From Saururus chinensis (taxonomy: Eukaryota > Streptophyta > Magnoliopsida > Piperales > Saururaceae), in the NCBI GenBank assembly GCA_035235625.1, contig CP141145.1, positions 42,946,668 to 43,010,667 on the forward strand: DNA of 64,000 bases, written 5' to 3'. The translations under genes were made by a program, and so were the position numbers. The notes under the pieces were generated by a model, which saw nothing but the letters and a program-made list of their open reading frames with translations, was not told where the DNA came from and made no database searches. Shown one piece after another: positions 59,641 through 64,000 of this stretch. The stretch's first letter is position 1, and each line of letters starts with the position of its first letter.

Positions 59641-60420
59641 TCGCAGTCTACCCTTTCTCTATCCCACTACTCGTTTTCCCCCTGGGATTATTGTGTATGC
59701 TTTTGTATTTTTCTGAGGTCACGATGTTGCCTTGGTACCACATGGGACATGTCCAGTGGTGGAGGCCAAGCCAGATTGATCTTTTGCCAGCATTATCCAT
59801 GAAAAGTGGGCTCCGACTTTATCTGCCTGTGTCAGGATTGAAGATTATGTACCTGGTCAGTCTTGTGATTAGCAATTCGCTCCACATCCCTGGCACCCGT
59901 AAGGGCCAATCCTACAACATGCATGGACCCCGCCGGAACATGATTTGTTCCGAGTTGAAGAGCTGCTGCTTTTTCCACGTGGGCGGCTTCCAACTTGCTG
60001 GGTGCTTCCTACAACGTTTCATGATCCTCAGCTAATTCGGTTTCGCCCATCTTTCTTGGGGCTTGTCGCGCTCAACCTGCTCTTTCAGAGCTGGAAAAAT
60101 AAGGAAAGGCTTCTGGGCCACAACATTCCAACTAGAACTAGTGTGTCGTACGAGTACAGTGTACTGACTGAGGTCCATACTCTGAACTGGGAGGGATATC
60201 ACATGCATTGGCGCACCTTGTGGTCCACGATTTCTCATTGTCTCGGCCAGTGCGGCTGATCCTGTTGCTACTTTAAAAAGAGGGTTGAAGCCTGAAGGGA
60301 TAATGTTAATGAGAGAGAGGGTGAGTGATGAGGACTTCTCATAGCTCAACGCTGACCAGCCATACGAGATCCGTATAGCACTTTCAGCAGTCAGCTGACT
60401 GGGTTTAAGAAGAGGAGGGA
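59641..60420. other. GC-richer block with unrecognised open frames
   Basis: About 700 bp are richer in GC than their surroundings and open on both strands (plus 59,691-60,035 and 59,945-60,259; minus 60,349-60,032). The minus-strand frame has 105 codons and continues as protein-like sequence for a while in another register. I recognise no domain. It may be a decayed gene or transposon remnant. Confidence 0.3.
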
Positions 60421-60477
60421 CAAGACGCCATAACGTCGGACGCGTTTTTTAAGCTCCTGAGCCCACACCTTAACCGG

Positions 60478-60572
60478 GAGTCATTGATATTTAAAATCAA
60501 TGACATGCAGTTACGCGTGTTAACATCAATAATATTAATATTAACATTAACATGCACTAACATATGTATTGT
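60478..60572. repeat. Palindromic MITE family M1, copy e (weak)
   Basis: GAGTCATTGATATTTAAAAT at the left resembles the M1 arm, and GTTAACATCAATAATATTAA and ATTAACATGCACTAACATAT match the M1 core. The right arm is not well preserved. Confidence 0.45.
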
Positions 60573-62131
60573 CCATCTCATACAACTATGCCCTTTCCCT
60601 TATCTATATGTTCGTGATGCATGTAATATATTAGTAATATGTAAGCTGCAGTAGTTGCTTCATGTAAGAATAGGAATAGAGGTCTGCTATAGGTTTGAAT
60701 TGCTAATTAGTATTATTAATGTGACATTTTAGTAATTAAGAAGTAATCTTTAAACTTGGTAGAAACGAGAGTATGAGATAAATCTTGCTACAATGTATAT
60801 ACATATGTTGTGAGTAGTCCCTGTAATACATGTACACCAATGCAATATATTAATACGTGTGCGCTCCGACATGTGTCATAAACACCGTGTATGCTTTGCT
60901 ATTATGTGATAGTGCAATACCATTTTCTATATGATTTATGTGTCATGGCTTAGCTTGCGAAGTATACTTTATTACTTTGTACAAAAATATTATCTGCATA
61001 ATTTAAGTATATGTAAAAATAACAACCACTAACATAATTAATATTTTATTTTATATTTAATATAAAAATTTATTCATCTCTCTACTCTCCAATACATCTA
61101 TAAAATAATTTTAAAAATCTCATACCACGATACTACCTTGCCTAGCTAAGTCAATGATTTAAAACTCGAGACTGACTTGACTCATAAGGCCATGGAGCCA
61201 AGTCAACTCAGAGTATTATTGATGGAGTCATATAGGATTTAAGTCTTTATTTAGGGACAATTTGCATATGTTTACTCATTAAATTTTAGCAATATTATGG
61301 GATCTATTTAGTCTAAAGTACAAAAGACCTTCATTGTCATCAAATGTTTAGTCTTAACTAGTAAAAAAAAAGGCTTCCTAGTAAGATATAAAAAAATTTA
61401 GTTAGTAAAATGACAATATAATCGATTTATATTCAACATGAAGATATAATCAAACAAAATTACCTTTTCTATTCTCACAACATCAATTACTTTATATGTA
61501 AAATTTCATCTACAAAACAACTCAAAGACTGAATATAGAGATGTTCTTTATGATACTTTATTCCTCAAATATTTAGAGGACAATAAAAATCTAAGTTTAA
61601 AATTAACTTTGATTTATAATTGTTATGTGAATGTTTTTATTTATCATGCCAACATGATAAAATATAGGAGAATGTTGGCATAAGTTGTTTATCAACATAT
61701 CACTCTAAGTAATGAATAAATTAAATGACCCGTGTAAGGATGCCTTTTCATAGTTGTTAGTAATCTACTAATAAAATATTGCCTTCATCCTTTATTAATA
61801 TCTACATTTGAAAAAATAGTACTCACTTTTATTAAATCATAAAACCAACATTTATGAGGAGGAAAAATAAGCTTATAATGCTCTTTTTAAGTACCTAATT
61901 ACTTGAATTTAACAAAATAGAGCTATTAATATCCAACAAATTTTTTTATCAAATAGAGCTATTAATTTGAAACAATAGGAGTAGTAAATAAAACAACTTA
62001 ATTAGTTTCAATAAAAGGGTAATAATTATCATAAATTAATGATAAATTTAATCCATAAGGTATAAATAGAGTAAAATTTTATAAAAAATAATTATATAAA
62101 GAATAAGGAAGCAATAGAGCTAGCTGAGATA
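60573..62131. other. AT-rich intergenic DNA
   Basis: Very AT-rich sequence without gene, RNA or clear repeat structure. A sparse AATAGAGCTATTAATATCCAA motif (61,915-61,980) recalls the inner part of Stowaway ends but lacks paired termini. Confidence 0.5.
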
Positions 62132-62711
62132 TGATGCAGGGGCATAATAGAAGTGTGGCTGGGTAAAAAAATGAAGTGTTTTAAGAAGCGGTTCAGTCAT
62201 TTGATGGAATAGGTTTCACATGATTTAAAATATGCAGGGGTAAAGTTGGTATTCACTACTGACTTAAGTGCATGTATGTTGGTGGATCGGGTAATTCTGT
62301 GGAATAGAAAAGGGCAAATATGATTTTATGGTTTAATTAACTTTACTATTTAAGTCATTAATCATCTTCTTCATGTGTTCATTTACATAGTAACTGGAAC
62401 CAGTAAACGTTGTCACTTTCAAATTCAAATTCTGTCAAGAGAGAGCTTCATGGATTTTAACTGTTTAGTATAAATAGAACTTTGGGATGTAATTACGTGA
62501 TAATTGATTGTTGATTGTGAATGTTCATTCTGTATTTCGTTGTTCCAAATGAGGGCTATCCCTTAGCTCTGTTTCTTAGCTGAAGTTGCAAAATCAACAG
62601 ACAGTTGAATTCTCAGCTTGTTCTTTGTTTTCTTTCTGTAATTTCGTATTGGTTTAGTGAATATTAAAGATCCGTGTTGAAAGCTTGTTTCAATCAAACT
62701 TGCCTGCATCA
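62132..62711 (+). mobile_element. 5' LTR of a Ty3/Gypsy-like element (580 bp)
   Basis: The unit begins TGATGCAG and ends CTGCATCA, a short perfect inverted repeat as expected for LTR ends. It is followed after three bases by a primer-binding site for initiator Met-tRNA. The other LTR is outside the window, so length and identity cannot be confirmed from a pair. Confidence 0.75.
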
Positions 62712-62714
62712 AAT

Positions 62715-62726
62715 TGGTATCAGAGC
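62715..62726 (+). promoter_or_regulatory. Primer-binding site for initiator Met-tRNA
   Basis: TGGTATCAGAGC is the classic plant retrotransposon primer site, complementary to the 3' end of initiator methionine tRNA. It sits directly behind the LTR end at 62,711. Confidence 0.95.
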
Positions 62727-62739
62727 TAGTTTTGCTGGC

Positions 62740-64000
62740 TTCAATGGCAACAAACAATCGGAATGAAGTGTCGAGTGCTCCTTCCATGGTTGACATGAAG
62801 AATTTGCAGCAATAGTTTCAACAGACATTTCAACTCATGGCGAATCATACAGAAATGATGAATCAAAACCTGAGTATGTTTCTAAATACTTCTGTGAGCT
62901 CAAATCAGTTTACTATGAGGAATGAGATTTCGGATCCGACAAAAGTGGGACAACCTCAAACTCGATTTCAGAGAGCTCCAACACTGCAACAAGGATCTTA
63001 TATATATTCCAGTGGTGAGAATGAACTTCGAAATCCTAATCCACTACTAAATCAAGGTGCGAATAATTTCTTACCTCAATCCAAACCTAAAGTTGAACTC
63101 ACAGTATTTACTAGTCACATGTGTATGGAACAATTCCTAGACTGGTTAGATGAAGTAGAGAATTATTTCTACTATATGGAGGTTCCAGATGATATGAAGT
63201 GTAAAATTGTGGCTTGTAAATTGAAAAGAAGGGCACAAGATGGTGGACTCGAATTTAGCAAGACAAAATTAGCAATAGTAAGCATCCAATTCAGTCTTGG
63301 CCACGCATGAAGAAACTATTAAAAATAAGTTTTCGCCTAAAGATTATGAACATTCAATTTCTAGAGATTATCAAAGTTGTCAGCAGAATTTTAATATTGT
63401 TTCTGATTCTGTGGAAGAGTTACATAATCTATTTGCTTGTAATGAGTTGTAAGAGACTGAATTTCAAAGGATATGTAGGTTTACAGGAAAATCTGTTAGT
63501 AACCCAAAAGTTGTGTTAGAAATGGAAGACTTACAGATTTCTCCAACTATTATAGATTCAATTTCATCAAATGAAAGTAAGGAAAACAGGAAAATGAAGT
63601 TCAGAAATATGAAGCTGACAAAGAAATGTCTTCAACTTCATATTTGTTAGTATGTCAGTCAGTAGAAGATGTCTTAACAGTTAACATTTTGAAAATTGTC
63701 AATGCTTAAAATTTAGCTGACATTTACAAATTGGGAAGTGAAAATTCAGCTGAAAGTCCATTCAAACGAGAGAAATTAGTTGAAGAAAATCTTGCAATTT
63801 CTATTCTAGCTAACAATAGCATAATTATAAAAGTTGACTTAGATTATTTTAATTCGTTGCACAATCATGGTCAGGATACTTGTCTAGATACATATTGTAT
63901 CCTATAATGACTATACATTAACAAGGTATTTTTGTCTCAGCTCTAAATTTTTGATTTAATGAGCCTTGGATTATGCCTTGGAAAGTTATGTTACACATAA
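62740..64000 (+). mobile_element. Gag region of the Ty3/Gypsy-like element, broken, runs off the window
   Basis: After the leader, a frame at 62,837-63,250 encodes a Gln/Asn-rich start and then a retrotransposon gag (capsid-like) segment with the usual order of Trp, acidic and Tyr/Phe-rich positions. This fits plant Ty3/Gypsy gag proteins. The remainder to the window end keeps only scattered similarity. The element looks broken, with several interruptions in the visible 1.2 kb, and it is cut by the window edge, so pol cannot be judged. Its age cannot be set without the 3' LTR. Confidence 0.75.

Noticed and set aside
1-64000. tRNA, rRNA or snRNA genes
   Set aside because: I looked for tRNA-like box A/B patterns and found none convincing; the initiator-Met sequence at 62,715 is a retrotransposon primer site, not a tRNA gene.

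Overview
This window looks like nuclear DNA of a flowering plant, probably a monocot. The reasons are intron-rich genes with GT-AG introns, strong GC bias in the short-intron and intronless coding regions (RPL4, C2 protein, MADS, IDH exon 1), many Stowaway-like MITEs with CTCCCTCC-type ends, and large nested LTR retrotransposon debris. There is no bacterial, viral or organellar gene block.

Layout. Positions 1-17,100 are a retrotransposon graveyard without a host gene. Three LTR families are visible, named here A, B and C. A is a 2.07-kb LTR, present as a solo LTR with a TTATC target duplication and as a partial 3' LTR plus internal tail. B is an LTR with TGTCACGCCCCGG ends that contains a 56-bp stem-loop minisatellite; its 955-bp core is present twice at about 99% identity. 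C is an older AT-rich LTR family, present as two large inverted arms, one of them internally duplicated with a 1.44-kb period.

Positions 17,900-56,570 are gene space with six confidently recognised host genes. They are SERRATE (+, 12 exons, microRNA biogenesis), plastid ribosomal protein L4 (-), a single-exon type I MADS-box gene (+), the peroxisomal NAD carrier PXN (-, 11 exons), the regulatory subunit of mitochondrial NAD-isocitrate dehydrogenase (-, 4 exons) and the large beta subunit of the AP-1/AP-2 clathrin adaptor (-, 15 exons). A seventh, single-exon gene for an SRC2-like C2-domain protein (+) lies at 39.8-40.8 kb. I read all exon joints by eye; every joint is in frame with GT-AG ends, and the predicted proteins match the usual family lengths.

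Between and inside these genes sit small DNA transposons. There is a Mutator-like MITE with a 9-bp target duplication, several Stowaway-like MITEs (one about 1.2 kb long with cargo resembling a small heat-shock protein fragment), a recurrent palindromic MITE family of about 105 bp with about five copies, and a 770-bp terminal-inverted-repeat element in an adaptin intron. From 56.6 to 62.1 kb the DNA is mostly AT-rich intergenic sequence. The right edge enters the 5' part of a Ty3/Gypsy-like element (580-bp LTR, initiator-Met tRNA primer site, gag region) that runs off the window.

The host genes do not form a pathway. They are neighbours in a gene island bordered by retrotransposons. No wholly new system is evident. 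The best leads are the mosaic LTR duplication, the CpG-dense block upstream of the LTR-A TATA box, a near-perfect hairpin inside a SERRATE intron, the cargo-carrying Stowaway-like element and the local MITE family.
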